A DNA stretch of 64,000 nucleotides from positions 124,001 to 188,000 of the forward strand of contig JAIOYF010000001.1 in assembly GCA_021741245.1 (NCBI GenBank), written 5' to 3'. The position numbers and the translations under genes were made by a program. This DNA is from Paracoccaceae bacterium (lineage in GTDB: Bacteria; Pseudomonadota; Alphaproteobacteria; Rhodobacterales; Rhodobacteraceae). Under the pieces are notes generated by a model that worked only from the letters and a program-made list of their open reading frames with translations, made no database searches and had not been told where the DNA came from. Shown here piece by piece: positions 1-8,826 of the stretch (the stretch's first letter is position 1; the number at the start of each line of letters is the position of its first letter).

Positions 1-272
1 GTCCGGGCGGCGGGGCAGGCGGGGACGCGGGCCTGATCAACCATATCTCGCGCTATGGGGTGAACGGCAGCATCCGCAACACCTTGGCCGCGGAAGATCT
101 GGAATGGCGGCGCGACAACAATGGCCGCATTCTGGAGCGGTTGTTCAACGTCAATGTCTATTACAAAGCCTATAGCGCGCAGTCCTTGGATCAGCAGGCA
201 GAGCTGTTCCGCTGGCGTCAGCGCGGTGTGCGCACGCCCTCTGCCCCACCACCAAAGGATGGCGAACAGTAA
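1..272 (+). CDS. DUF3035 family lipoprotein, C-terminal part only
   Basis: The reading frame is open from the first complete codon (position 3) to a TAA at 270-272, so only about the last 89 residues lie in the window. The tail ends in a proline-rich stretch followed by an acidic end. In Rhodobacterales a DUF3035 protein, usually a predicted lipoprotein, sits between lspA and the M16 peptidase pair, and this order is what suggests the name. The gap of 77 bases to the next gene contains no obvious terminator, so cotranscription is possible. Function is unknown. The family call is moderate because most of the protein is missing. Confidence 0.6.
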   Translation, partial: PGGGAGGDAGLINHISRYGVNGSIRNTLAAEDLEWRRDNNGRILERLFNVNVYYKAYSAQSLDQQAELFRWRQRGVRTPSAPPPKDGEQ

Positions 273-349
273 CGTTCGCGTGGAGAGGGCTTGCAGCCTG
301 CGCCTGACACCGTAGGTTCCACTACACAAAGTGGTAAAGGGAGATTGCG

Positions 350-1699
350 ATGATCCGTCGCGCCATTGCGCTTGGCTTTTTCGGTTTGACCACCGCAGGG
401 GCCATTGCCGCGCCCGTACGTGCCGATGATGTGACCACCTTTACCTTGGGCAATGGGATGGAGGTCGTGGTGATCGAAGATCACCGCGCCCCGGTTGTGA
501 CCCAGATGGTCTGGTACAAGGTTGGCGCTGCCGATGAAGACCCGGGTGACAGTGGCATCGCGCATTTTCTTGAGCATCTCATGTTCAAGGGCACTGAGAC
601 GCTTGCACCGGGCGAGTTTTCCGCCACGGTCGAGGCGCAGGGCGGAAACGACAACGCCTTTACCAGTTGGGACTATACCTCGTACTTCCAACGTGTGGCT
701 GCCGACCGTCTGGACCTGATGATGCAGATGGAGGCCGACCGGATGCGCAACCTGCGCTTGCCGGAAGAAGACGTCTTGACCGAGCGCAATGTCATCATTG
801 AAGAGCGTAAAAGCCGCACCGACAGCAACCCAAGTGCCCTTTTGTCGGAACAGATGCGGGCGGCACAATACCTGAACCATCCCTATGGCGTTCCGATTAT
901 TGGTTGGAAGCACGAGATTGCCGAACTCAGCCGTCAGGATGCCTTGGATTTCTATGGGCTTTATTACGCGCCAAACAATGCGATCTTGATTGTTGCGGGC
1001 GACGTTGCGCCAGACGCGGTCAAGGAAATGGCTGAAAAATACTACGGCCCCTTGCAACCCTCGGCTGGCATTCCGGCGCGGATCAGACCGACAGAGCCAC
1101 CGCAACTGGCGGAACGGCGGATGGTCTATCGCGACGACCGCGTGTCTGAACCCTATGTCATTCGCAGCTATCTGGCGCCCGAACGCAATCCGGGGGATCA
1201 ATCCAAGGCGGCGGCACTGATCATTCTGGCAGAGTTGCTGGGCGGATCGTCCACAACATCGCTGTTCGCGCAGTCCATGCAGTTCGGTGATGCGCCAAAG
1301 GCCGTTTATACCTCGGCCTCTTACAACGGCACTTCGGTTGATGTGGGCTCTTTCTCGCTGGTTGCAGTTCCGATGCCCGGCGTGACTTTGGATCAGGTCG
1401 AGGCTGGACTTGATAAGGTGATCGCCGATTTTCTGGTTTCTGGCCCTGACCCGGATGATTTCGCACGGATAAAAACCCAAATTCGGGCGAATGAGATTTA
1501 TGCGCGTGACGATGTTGACGGGCTGGCGCGCCGCTATGGCGAGGCTTTGGCGACGGGGCTGAGGATCCAAGACGTGCAAGACTGGCCCGCCGTGCTGGAT
1601 GCGGTCACCCCCGAACAGGTTACACAAGCGGCGGTCGAGGTGTTGAGCCGCAACAACGCGGTAACGGGCTGGCTGATGCCAGAGGAGGTCGGACAATGA
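350..1699 (+). CDS. M16 family zinc metallopeptidase, catalytic subunit
   Basis: The 449-residue protein starts with a signal peptide (about residues 1-25, ending in APVRA), so it should act in the periplasm. The inverted zinc motif HFLEH is at residues 72-76, with the downstream acidic ligand region (ERNVIIEE) about 75 residues later, as in pitrilysin-type peptidases. Two M16 halves follow in the usual order. The gene overlaps the next M16 gene by an ATGA junction, which implies translational coupling; the two proteins probably form one heterodimer, as in other bacterial paired M16 peptidases. The start ATG lies a few bases behind a GGGAG ribosome-binding site. The substrate is not known. 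Confidence 0.88.
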   Translation: MIRRAIALGFFGLTTAGAIAAPVRADDVTTFTLGNGMEVVVIEDHRAPVVTQMVWYKVGAADEDPGDSGIAHFLEHLMFKGTETLAPGEFSATVEAQGGNDNAFTSWDYTSYFQRVAADRLDLMMQMEADRMRNLRLPEEDVLTERNVIIEERKSRTDSNPSALLSEQMRAAQYLNHPYGVPIIGWKHEIAELSRQDALDFYGLYYAPNNAILIVAGDVAPDAVKEMAEKYYGPLQPSAGIPARIRPTEPPQLAERRMVYRDDRVSEPYVIRSYLAPERNPGDQSKAAALIILAELLGGSSTTSLFAQSMQFGDAPKAVYTSASYNGTSVDVGSFSLVAVPMPGVTLDQVEAGLDKVIADFLVSGPDPDDFARIKTQIRANEIYARDDVDGLARRYGEALATGLRIQDVQDWPAVLDAVTPEQVTQAAVEVLSRNNAVTGWLMPEEVGQ

Positions 1700-3021
1700 A
1701 GCATGTTGCCCTGAAGATGCTGCAAGCGGCCGCCATGCTTTTGGCCCTTGGCCTGCCGGCACAGGCCGCGATTGACATTCAGACGGTCACCTCGCCCGGT
1801 GGGATAAAGGCATGGCTGGTTCAAGACAGCGGCATTCCCTTCACCGCGCTGGAGATCCGCTTTCGCGGCGGCACCTCGCTTGATGCGCCAGAAAAGCGGG
1901 GCGCCATCAATCTGATGACGGCCCTGATCGAAGAAGGCACGGGCGATCTGGACAGTCAGGGCTTTTCCAAAGCGCGCGATTCCCTTGCGGCCAGCTATCG
2001 GTTTCGGTCGGATGAGGATATGATCTCAGTCTCGGCGCAGTTTCTGACCGAGAACCGCGATGCCGCCGTCGATCTGCTGCGCCGGGCCTTGGTAGAACCG
2101 AATTTCGACCAAGATGCGGTTGATCGTGTGCGTGGGCAGGTGCTTGCCAATATCCGGTCTGACGCAAAGGATCCCGGAACTTTGGCCGGTCGCAAGTTGC
2201 GCGCCATGGCGTTTGATACGCACCCTTATGGGACCTCGGGCGATGGAACTGTGGACAGCGTAACTGCGCTGACACGCGATGACATGTTGGAAGCCCATCG
2301 TGCGGCGCTTGCCCTTGACCGGGTTTATGTTGCGGCCGCGGGGGATATTTCGGCCGAGGAACTTGGGTTGCTGGTCGATAAACTGCTAGGCGGTTTGCCC
2401 GCAACCGGGGCCGCAATGACCCCGCGCGCCCCGATGAATCTGACGGGCGGTGTCACTGTGGTGCCGTTTCCCGGCCCGCAGTCCACCGTTCTTTTCGCAC
2501 ATGAAGGGATCACGCGGGATGATCCCGATTTCTTTGCCGCCTCGATCCTGAACGAAATCTTGGGGGGTGGCCGGTTCAGTGCCCGTCTGATGACCGAAGT
2601 GCGCGAAAAGCGCGGGCTGACCTATGGGATCGGCAGCTATCTGGTCGGCTATGATCAGGCCGAGATGGTGATGGGGCAATTCTCATCCGCGAACGCGACG
2701 GTCGGGCAGGCGCTTGACGTGATCCGCAATGAATGGCGGCGGATTGCGACCGACGGCGTGACCGAGGATGAGATGGCCAAGACCAAGACCTATCTGACCG
2801 GCAGCTATCCGCTGCGGTTCGATGGCAATGGCCCCATTGCGAGCATTCTTGTGGGAATGCAGATGATTGGCCTCTCGGCAGATTATCCCAAAACCCGCAA
2901 TGACAAGGTGAATGCTGTGACCATGGCGGATTTGAAGCGCGTTGCCGCAAGGCTTTTCCGGGCTGACGATCTGCGCTTTGTCATCGTGGGTGAGCCAGAG
3001 GACGTGACCGCGACGGAGTGA
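1696..3021 (+). CDS. M16 family peptidase-like protein, non-catalytic partner
   Basis: This is a 441-residue exported protein (signal peptide about residues 1-24, ending PAQA) with the M16 fold. Where the catalytic subunit has HxxEH, this one reads GAINLMTALIEEGT, so the zinc site is absent. The substrate-contact region near the C-terminal half, KRGLTYGIGSY, is kept. This division of labour (one active chain, one binding chain) is typical of paired bacterial M16 proteins. The start ATG overlaps the stop of the upstream gene. It is probably the obligate partner of the upstream peptidase. Confidence 0.85.
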   Translation: MKHVALKMLQAAAMLLALGLPAQAAIDIQTVTSPGGIKAWLVQDSGIPFTALEIRFRGGTSLDAPEKRGAINLMTALIEEGTGDLDSQGFSKARDSLAASYRFRSDEDMISVSAQFLTENRDAAVDLLRRALVEPNFDQDAVDRVRGQVLANIRSDAKDPGTLAGRKLRAMAFDTHPYGTSGDGTVDSVTALTRDDMLEAHRAALALDRVYVAAAGDISAEELGLLVDKLLGGLPATGAAMTPRAPMNLTGGVTVVPFPGPQSTVLFAHEGITRDDPDFFAASILNEILGGGRFSARLMTEVREKRGLTYGIGSYLVGYDQAEMVMGQFSSANATVGQALDVIRNEWRRIATDGVTEDEMAKTKTYLTGSYPLRFDGNGPIASILVGMQMIGLSADYPKTRNDKVNAVTMADLKRVAARLFRADDLRFVIVGEPEDVTATE

Positions 3022-3066
3022 CCGAATCTATGGCCCTTGGGCCGATGTGATGCTAGGATTAGGGGT

Positions 3067-4884
3067 ATGAACGCCCCTAACCCCAACATATCCACAGATC
3101 GGCCCGCGATCCGGCAATTGGACGAATCCGCAATCAACCGCATCGCTGCGGGTGAGGTGGTGGAGCGGCCGGCCTCGGCGGTCAAGGAACTGGTGGAAAA
3201 CGCCCTCGATGCCGGGGCGACGCGGATTGTGGTGGATTTCGCGGATGGCGGTAAAACCCTGATCCGGGTCACGGATGATGGTTTTGGCATGACGGGCGAG
3301 GATCTGCCGCTGGCGGTGTCACGTCATGCGACGTCAAAGATCGACGGATCAGACCTGCTTAACATCCATTCCTTTGGCTTTCGCGGCGAGGCGCTTGCCA
3401 GCCTTGGCGCGGTCGGTCGGCTGACGATCACCAGCCGTGTTGCGGGGATGGAGGCGGCACAGATTGCCGTTACGGGCGGGCGCATGGCCCCGGTGCGGCC
3501 TGCGGCCCTGTCGCGTGGAACTGTGGTGGAACTGCGCGATCTGTTCTTTGCGACGCCTGCGCGGCTGAAATTTCTGCGCAGTGACCGGGCCGAAACACAG
3601 GCGATTGCCGAGGTGATCCGCCGTTTGGCCATGGCCGAACCCCATGTCGGCTTTGCCCTGAACGAGGTGTCAGCCGGGGCCGCGCGCATGCTGTTTCGTG
3701 CTGATCCGCAATCGGGCGATCTGTTCGATGCATTGCACGGGCGCTTGACCGCGATGCTTGGGGCGGAGTTTACCCAAAACGCCTTGGCCGTGGATGTGGA
3801 GCGGGACGGGTTGCGGCTGGTGGGCTATGCGGCGCTGCCAACCTATTCGCGCGGGTCCTCGGCGCAGCAATATGTTTTCGTGAATGGTCGACCGGTGCTG
3901 GACCGGATGCTGCTGGGGGCGCTTCGGGTCGCTTATTTCGACTTTCTCAGCCGTGATCGTCATCCGGCGGCGGTGCTGAACCTGATCTGCGACCCGGAAC
4001 GGGTGGATGTGAACGTGCATCCGGCGAAGTCCGAGGTGCGGTTTCGGGAACCTGAGGCTGCGCGAAGCCTCATCATCACGGGGCTGCGATCTGCGCTATC
4101 GGGGGCGGGGCATAGGGCCTCCAGCACCGTGGCGACCGAAACCCTTGCCGCCATGCGCCCCGCGTCGCAGGATTGGGCCTATACGACGCCGTCACAAGCC
4201 AGTTTGAGCGCCGCCTATCAGGCACAGGCCCCCATGCCCGGCTTTGCCGAAGCCCCCGCTGTGCGGATGGCCCCGATGGCCGAGGCATCGCAGGTGGAGG
4301 ACCATCACCCCCTTGGGGCGGCGCGCGCGCAGGTGCATGAGAATTACATCATCGCCCAAACCACCACAGGCATGGTGATCGTCGATCAACATGCCGCGCA
4401 TGAGCGTCTGGTCTATGAGCGGTTAAAGCGCCAGATGGCCGAAACGGGGATCAAGGCACAGGCCCTGTTGATCCCCGAAATTGTGGAGCTTTCGCCCACA
4501 GATGCCGCCCGTTTGCTGGAGGTTGCCCCGGATCTGGCCCAGATCGGTCTGACCATAGAACCCTTTGGCGGCAGCGCCATCGCGGTGCGCGAGACGCCTG
4601 CGATTCTGGGGCAAGTCAATGCCGCCGCCCTGTTGCGCGATGTGCTGGATGAACTGGCCGATGCCGGTGACAGCACCCTGATCCGCGCCAAGATCGATGC
4701 CGTTCTGAGCCGAATGGCCTGCCACGGTTCTGTCCGCTCGGGTCGGCAGATGCGGCCCGAAGAGATGAACGCGCTGTTGCGCGAAATGGAGGCAACGCCC
4801 CATTCGGGCCAATGCAACCATGGCAGGCCTACCTATGTGGAGTTGCAGTTGCACGATATTGAACGGCTGTTCGGGCGCAGATGA
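3067..4884 (+). CDS. mutL: DNA mismatch repair protein MutL
   Basis: MutL links mismatch recognition by MutS to strand removal. The N-terminal GHKL ATPase motifs are clear: ENALDAGA, DDGFGM and FGFRGEALASL. The C-terminal half carries the endonuclease motif DQHAAHERLVYE and CNHGRPT, so this MutL should itself nick DNA, as expected in bacteria without MutH. I chose the ATG at 3067 (605 residues) because a purine-rich site (AGGATTAGGGG) precedes it; an upstream in-frame TTG at 3037 would add ten residues without a better site. It overlaps rmuC by ATGA. Confidence 0.95.
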   Translation: MNAPNPNISTDRPAIRQLDESAINRIAAGEVVERPASAVKELVENALDAGATRIVVDFADGGKTLIRVTDDGFGMTGEDLPLAVSRHATSKIDGSDLLNIHSFGFRGEALASLGAVGRLTITSRVAGMEAAQIAVTGGRMAPVRPAALSRGTVVELRDLFFATPARLKFLRSDRAETQAIAEVIRRLAMAEPHVGFALNEVSAGAARMLFRADPQSGDLFDALHGRLTAMLGAEFTQNALAVDVERDGLRLVGYAALPTYSRGSSAQQYVFVNGRPVLDRMLLGALRVAYFDFLSRDRHPAAVLNLICDPERVDVNVHPAKSEVRFREPEAARSLIITGLRSALSGAGHRASSTVATETLAAMRPASQDWAYTTPSQASLSAAYQAQAPMPGFAEAPAVRMAPMAEASQVEDHHPLGAARAQVHENYIIAQTTTGMVIVDQHAAHERLVYERLKRQMAETGIKAQALLIPEIVELSPTDAARLLEVAPDLAQIGLTIEPFGGSAIAVRETPAILGQVNAAALLRDVLDELADAGDSTLIRAKIDAVLSRMACHGSVRSGRQMRPEEMNALLREMEATPHSGQCNHGRPTYVELQLHDIERLFGRR

Positions 4885-6041
4885 TTACCCTTTTCGGCCA
4901 GACCTATGCGTGGAACGCGCCCGAAGTGCTGCTGATCGGGGCGGCCGTCGGGCTGTTGGTGGCGCTGCTGGTCCTGATCTTGCGGGCGGCGGGGCGGTCG
5001 GCGACCATGGCCGAACCGTTGATGCGGGAAATCGGCTGGCTGGGTCAGCGGGTGCAGCAACTGGGCGACGGGCAAGAGCGTTTGGCCGGTGGTCTGCATC
5101 ACGTGTCAGAGACGCAAGCCGTCAGCCAGACTGCGATGATCAAGGTGATGGAACAGCGTCTGGCCGAGGTGCAGCGCCAGATGACCGAAAGCCTGCATGG
5201 CACCTCAACCCGCACGGCACGCAGTCTGGGCGAGTTACAGACCCGGTTAGAGACCATCGACAAGGCGCAGGCCAATATCGAAAAGCTGTCGGGAAATGTG
5301 CTGAGCCTGCAAGACATCTTGTCGAACAAGCAAACGCGCGGCGCCTTTGGCGAGATTCAGTTGCACGATATCGTGCAAAAGGCATTGCCAAAAGACGCCT
5401 ACACGATGCAGGCCACGCTCTCCAACGGCAAGCGGGCCGATTGTCTGATCCATCTGCCTAATCCGCCGGGACCTATAGTGATCGACGCCAAATTCCCGCT
5501 GGAGGCCTATGAGGCGATCCGCAGGGCCGATACACCCCGCGCATTGCAAGAGGCGGCGGCGCTGATGCGGGGGGCCGTGCGTGCCCATATCCGGGCGATT
5601 TCGGTCAAGTATATTGTCGAGGGGGAAACCGCCGACGGGGCGCTGATGTTCCTGCCCTCCGAAGCGGTTTATGCCGAATTGCACGCGAACTTTCCCGATG
5701 TGGTGCGCGAAGGGTTTTCGGCCAAGGTCTGGATCGTCTCCCCCACCACCTGCATGGCGACACTGAACACGATGCGGGCGGTGCTGAAAGATGCCCGCAT
5801 GCGCGAACAGGCGGGGGCCATCCGCAAGGAATTGGCGCTGCTTTATGCGGATGTGGATCGTCTGGGGCAAAGGGTCGAAAATCTTGACCGGCATTTTGGG
5901 CAGGCGGCAAAGGATATCGAGGAAATCAAGGTAAGCTCAGACAAGGCAGGAAAGCGTGCCCGGCGGCTGGACAACTTTGATTTTGAAGAACTCGCCCCAA
6001 ATGACCCGACACCGGTGATCGGTCCGCAAGCGGCCGAATGA
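4881..6041 (+). CDS. rmuC: DNA recombination protein RmuC
   Basis: The 386-residue protein has an N-terminal membrane segment (about residues 16-36), a coiled-coil stretch up to about residue 150, and the RmuC core with IVIDAKFPLEAYEAI. RmuC proteins limit recombination at inverted repeats and resemble nucleases. The ATG overlaps the mutL stop, so the two DNA-maintenance genes are coupled. It ends 24 bases before the converging chrR gene; no clear terminator is visible between them. Confidence 0.92.
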   Translation: MITLFGQTYAWNAPEVLLIGAAVGLLVALLVLILRAAGRSATMAEPLMREIGWLGQRVQQLGDGQERLAGGLHHVSETQAVSQTAMIKVMEQRLAEVQRQMTESLHGTSTRTARSLGELQTRLETIDKAQANIEKLSGNVLSLQDILSNKQTRGAFGEIQLHDIVQKALPKDAYTMQATLSNGKRADCLIHLPNPPGPIVIDAKFPLEAYEAIRRADTPRALQEAAALMRGAVRAHIRAISVKYIVEGETADGALMFLPSEAVYAELHANFPDVVREGFSAKVWIVSPTTCMATLNTMRAVLKDARMREQAGAIRKELALLYADVDRLGQRVENLDRHFGQAAKDIEEIKVSSDKAGKRARRLDNFDFEELAPNDPTPVIGPQAAE

Positions 6042-6065
6042 CAGCCGCCATCGGATCGCCATCCA

Positions 6066-6710
6066 TCAGATCCTGAAGATCGACTGCACCATGCGTGGCA
6101 GCAAGGCATTGAAGCGCAGTTTGCCTTGGGTTGCGGTAAGGCAGATGCAAACAGCACCGGTTTCGGCCACTGGCGTGTGCTGCATCGTATCATCGGCAAT
6201 CTCCAGATCGCCGGGGCCGAACCGATCCGACGCATCACTGAACGCGCCTTGCAAGACCAAGGTCATTTCAAGGCCGTTGTGTCCATGATTGGGCAAGGTC
6301 GCGCCACCCGGTATCGCCAGCAGACGAACCGACGCCCCATCTTCGGATGTGTTCAAAATGGCCTGTTTGACGCCCATGCCAACGCTGCGCCATTTGACCT
6401 TGTCCAGACCGCCGCCCACGTAGTCCACCAAAGGCGCAGGTAGAATGCCTTCGGCGGTACGGGCCACTTGGGTGTCAACCATCGGCAAGTCATCAATTTT
6501 GGCAAGGCAGGCTTCAAGGCTGCCAGCACTCATTTCTTCGAACTGCTCTTCTATCACCGCGCCGCCAAGGGCCTCAAACGCCTCAAGCCGGGCGCGGCAT
6601 TCATCGCATAGCGAAACATGGGCCGCGATGACCAGGTTGAAGGCCTCGGGCAAGTCGCCCGATGAATAGGCCATCAACAAAGGGTCCGAAAGATGGTGTC
6701 TTATCTTCAT
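6066..6710 (-). CDS. chrR: Anti-sigma factor ChrR (zinc, cupin type)
   Basis: ChrR holds the ECF sigma factor RpoE inactive until singlet oxygen is present. The zinc anti-sigma domain has His6, His31, Cys35 and Cys38, exactly the positions described for Rhodobacter sphaeroides ChrR. The C-terminal cupin domain has His142, His144, Glu148 and His178, one residue offset from the second metal site of that protein. At 214 residues it has the family length. The start overlaps the rpoE stop by ATGA, so sigma and anti-sigma are made together. Confidence 0.96.
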   Translation of the reverse strand: MKIRHHLSDPLLMAYSSGDLPEAFNLVIAAHVSLCDECRARLEAFEALGGAVIEEQFEEMSAGSLEACLAKIDDLPMVDTQVARTAEGILPAPLVDYVGGGLDKVKWRSVGMGVKQAILNTSEDGASVRLLAIPGGATLPNHGHNGLEMTLVLQGAFSDASDRFGPGDLEIADDTMQHTPVAETGAVCICLTATQGKLRFNALLPRMVQSIFRI

Positions 6711-7270
6711 CCTTGACTCGCCTTCACATCCATCTGATGGCGCAACCGTTCCAGCGCCAGCCTTATCCTTGACTTGATCGTCCCCAGTGGAAGACCTGTT
6801 TCAGCCGCGATTTCGCTGTGTGTCAGGTCGCCATAATAGGCTCGTTCGATCAACTCGCGTTGTTTTTGTGGCAGTTGGGACAAAGCCGCGCCCAACCGTT
6901 CGGTATCTTGCTGCGCCTCAAAGGCATCGGCCTGATCGGGTTCAGGCTCTGGCCCCCAAGTCAATTCTTCCGGTTCCGGACGGCGTGCCTTGCGCAAAGC
7001 ATCGATCCGGCGGTTGCGGGCGATGGTAAAGACCCACGTCGCCACCGACGCCCGTGCAGGATCGAACATCCCCGCCTTTTGCCATAGCGTTGCCATCACA
7101 TCTTGCGCACATTCCTCGGCCAATGCCTCAGACGCGCCCGACTTCATCAAAAAGGCTTTTACCCGAGGAGCAAAATGCCTGAACAATGCGGCAAAAGCCG
7201 CTTTGTCATGATGGTCGCGCACCCTGAAAACAAGGGCCGCCCAGTCAATCTGTTCTCCATCCGCTGCCAA
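6707..7270 (-). CDS. rpoE: ECF sigma factor RpoE (singlet-oxygen response)
   Basis: This ECF11-type sigma factor has region 2 (AAFAALFRHFAPRVK, AEECAQDVMATLW, ATWVFTIARNRRIDALRK) and region 4 (LTHSEIAAETGLPLGTIKSRI). The frame stays open to an ATG-like codon at 7447, but I chose a TTG start at 7270. An AAGGAAAG ribosome-binding site stands six bases before it, the resulting 187 residues match the family, and the rpoE promoter at 7380-7409 lies inside the longer version. It is followed by chrR and is expected to transcribe both its own operon and the divergent one. Confidence 0.94.
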   Translation of the reverse strand: MAADGEQIDWAALVFRVRDHHDKAAFAALFRHFAPRVKAFLMKSGASEALAEECAQDVMATLWQKAGMFDPARASVATWVFTIARNRRIDALRKARRPEPEELTWGPEPEPDQADAFEAQQDTERLGAALSQLPQKQRELIERAYYGDLTHSEIAAETGLPLGTIKSRIRLALERLRHQMDVKASQG

Positions 7271-7379
7271 GCGAGACTTTCCTTTGCGGTGCAAAACCGT
7301 TCTATGCCCTACAGCATAGAGCGGCCCCGCAAGAGGTGCACCCGCTTTTTCTGGTCGCCCGATATCAAACATCATGATG

Positions 7380-7409
7380 CTCTTACGCATCAATTGTGCG
7401 GCTGGATCA
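7380..7409 (-). promoter_or_regulatory. RpoE-dependent promoter of rpoE-chrR
   Basis: Reading leftward, TGATCC (7409-7404) is followed by an 18-base spacer and TAAGAG (7385-7380). This matches the -35 TGATCC and -10 TAAGA described for rpoE P1 of R. sphaeroides. Initiation would be near 7373, leaving a leader of about 100 bases before the TTG start at 7270. It implies positive autoregulation. Confidence 0.85.
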
Positions 7410-7476
7410 CTTAATTGCCAATTTGGGGCGCATTCTGAAAGTGTCAAGTTTCACCTGTCAGAAAAAATGTACATGG

Positions 7477-7506
7477 TGATCCAAATTCCGATGGCTATCG
7501 TAGAAA
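7477..7506 (+). promoter_or_regulatory. RpoE-dependent promoter of the divergent operon
   Basis: TGATCC at 7477-7482, an 18-base spacer, then TAGAAA at 7501-7506. The -35 element and spacing are identical to the promoter in front of rpoE on the other strand. The first gene starts at 7534, so the leader would be about 20 bases with the ribosome-binding site GAAAGGA in it. Confidence 0.8.
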
Positions 7507-7533
7507 CAACTATACAGTCAGAAAGGACCTTTG

Positions 7534-8826
7534 ATGCCGTTCGAAACACATGGCGCCGCGCCCCGCAGAATTGCTGTTATCGGGGGTGGAATCTCTGGGA
7601 TGGCGGCAGCGCATCTTTTGGCGGGCGACAATGGAGTTGTTCTTTTTGAGGCCGAGGGTCGCCTTGGCGGGCATGCGCGCACCATCATGGCGGGCAAGCG
7701 CGGTGATCAACCGGTCGACACCGGGTTCATCGTTTTCAACCGAGTGAACTATCCGCATCTGGTCAAGCTGTTTGAGACGCTGGAGGTGCCTGTCGCGAAA
7801 AGTGACATGAGCTTTTGTGCAAGTATTGACGGGGGCCGGATCGAATACGGTCTGGAATCCCTCGACACGCTGTTTGCGCAGCGCAAGAACCTGTTGAACC
7901 CCAAGTTTCTGGGCATGATCACCGATATCTTGCGGTTCAACAAACACGCGGTCGATGTGGCAAAGCCCGGCATGGTGATCCGTGACCTGTTGGCTGCCTT
8001 GGGCACGGGCGACTACTTCCGCGATTTTTACATCACGCCGTTTTCAGGGGCGATCTGGTCCACGCCCACCAAGGGGATCTTGGACTTTCCGGCCGATGCG
8101 ATGATCGCGTTCTTTAAAAATCACGCGTTGTTGTCAGCAAGTGGCCAGCACCAGTGGTATACAGTGCAGGGCGGATCGGTCGAATATGTTCGCCGGATGC
8201 AAGCGGCCCTTTTGCGGGCTGGGGTTGATCTGCGTCTTGGCTGCCCGATTGCTGGTGTTCAGCGCAAAGAAGGTGGCGTTTTGGTCCGGGCCGAGGGGGG
8301 GGAGTGGGAACAGTTCGACGACGTGATTTTCGCGACCCATTCGGACGATGCGCTGGCCTTGCTTGCCGATGCCACTGCCGCAGAACGGGCGGCTTTGGGC
8401 GCCGTGCGCTACCAACCCAATGAGGCAACCTTGCACTGCGATGAAACCATGATGCCCCTGAGCCGCAAGACATGGTCAAGCTGGGCCTATGTGGAACCCA
8501 AGGGCGGGCCGGGAGAGCGTATTGACCTGACCTATTGGATGAACCGCTTGCAGCCCATTCCCAAGGATGACCCGCATTTTGTAACGCTCAACGCTGCCCG
8601 CCCGATCCGTGAGGACAAGATCTACGATCAGGTCACGTTCCGTCATCCGGTCTATGACGATGCTGCGCTGCAGGCACAGTCAACGGTTCGTGCGATGAAT
8701 GGCACCCGCAATACGTGGTTCTGTGGCGCGTGGATGAAGAACGGCTTCCACGAAGATGGCTTTGCCAGCGCGGTAGATGTGGTGCAAGGCATGCGTGACC
8801 GCGCGGCCACATCGGTTGCAGCATGA
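7534..8826 (+). CDS. FAD-dependent amine oxidase/desaturase-like protein (RSP_1091-like)
   Basis: The 430-residue flavoprotein starts with an FAD dinucleotide-binding motif (VIGGGISGMAAAHLL, then EAEGRLGGHA), and the rest fits NAD(P)-binding amine oxidase/carotenoid-desaturase-like proteins. It is the first gene of an operon that in R. sphaeroides lies opposite rpoE and belongs to the singlet-oxygen regulon. From memory, members of that regulon have been linked to furan fatty acid formation and to sustained RpoE activity; the exact reaction for this protein cannot be read from sequence. I chose the ATG at 7534 over the TTG just before it because GAAAGGA is spaced six bases upstream. Confidence 0.85.
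   Translation: MPFETHGAAPRRIAVIGGGISGMAAAHLLAGDNGVVLFEAEGRLGGHARTIMAGKRGDQPVDTGFIVFNRVNYPHLVKLFETLEVPVAKSDMSFCASIDGGRIEYGLESLDTLFAQRKNLLNPKFLGMITDILRFNKHAVDVAKPGMVIRDLLAALGTGDYFRDFYITPFSGAIWSTPTKGILDFPADAMIAFFKNHALLSASGQHQWYTVQGGSVEYVRRMQAALLRAGVDLRLGCPIAGVQRKEGGVLVRAEGGEWEQFDDVIFATHSDDALALLADATAAERAALGAVRYQPNEATLHCDETMMPLSRKTWSSWAYVEPKGGPGERIDLTYWMNRLQPIPKDDPHFVTLNAARPIREDKIYDQVTFRHPVYDDAALQAQSTVRAMNGTRNTWFCGAWMKNGFHEDGFASAVDVVQGMRDRAATSVAA

Noticed and set aside
218-1762. Leftward open frame of 514 codons opposite the M16 gene
   Set aside because: It lies antisense to a clear M16 gene; long antisense frames are common at this G+C content, and the translation shows no domain.
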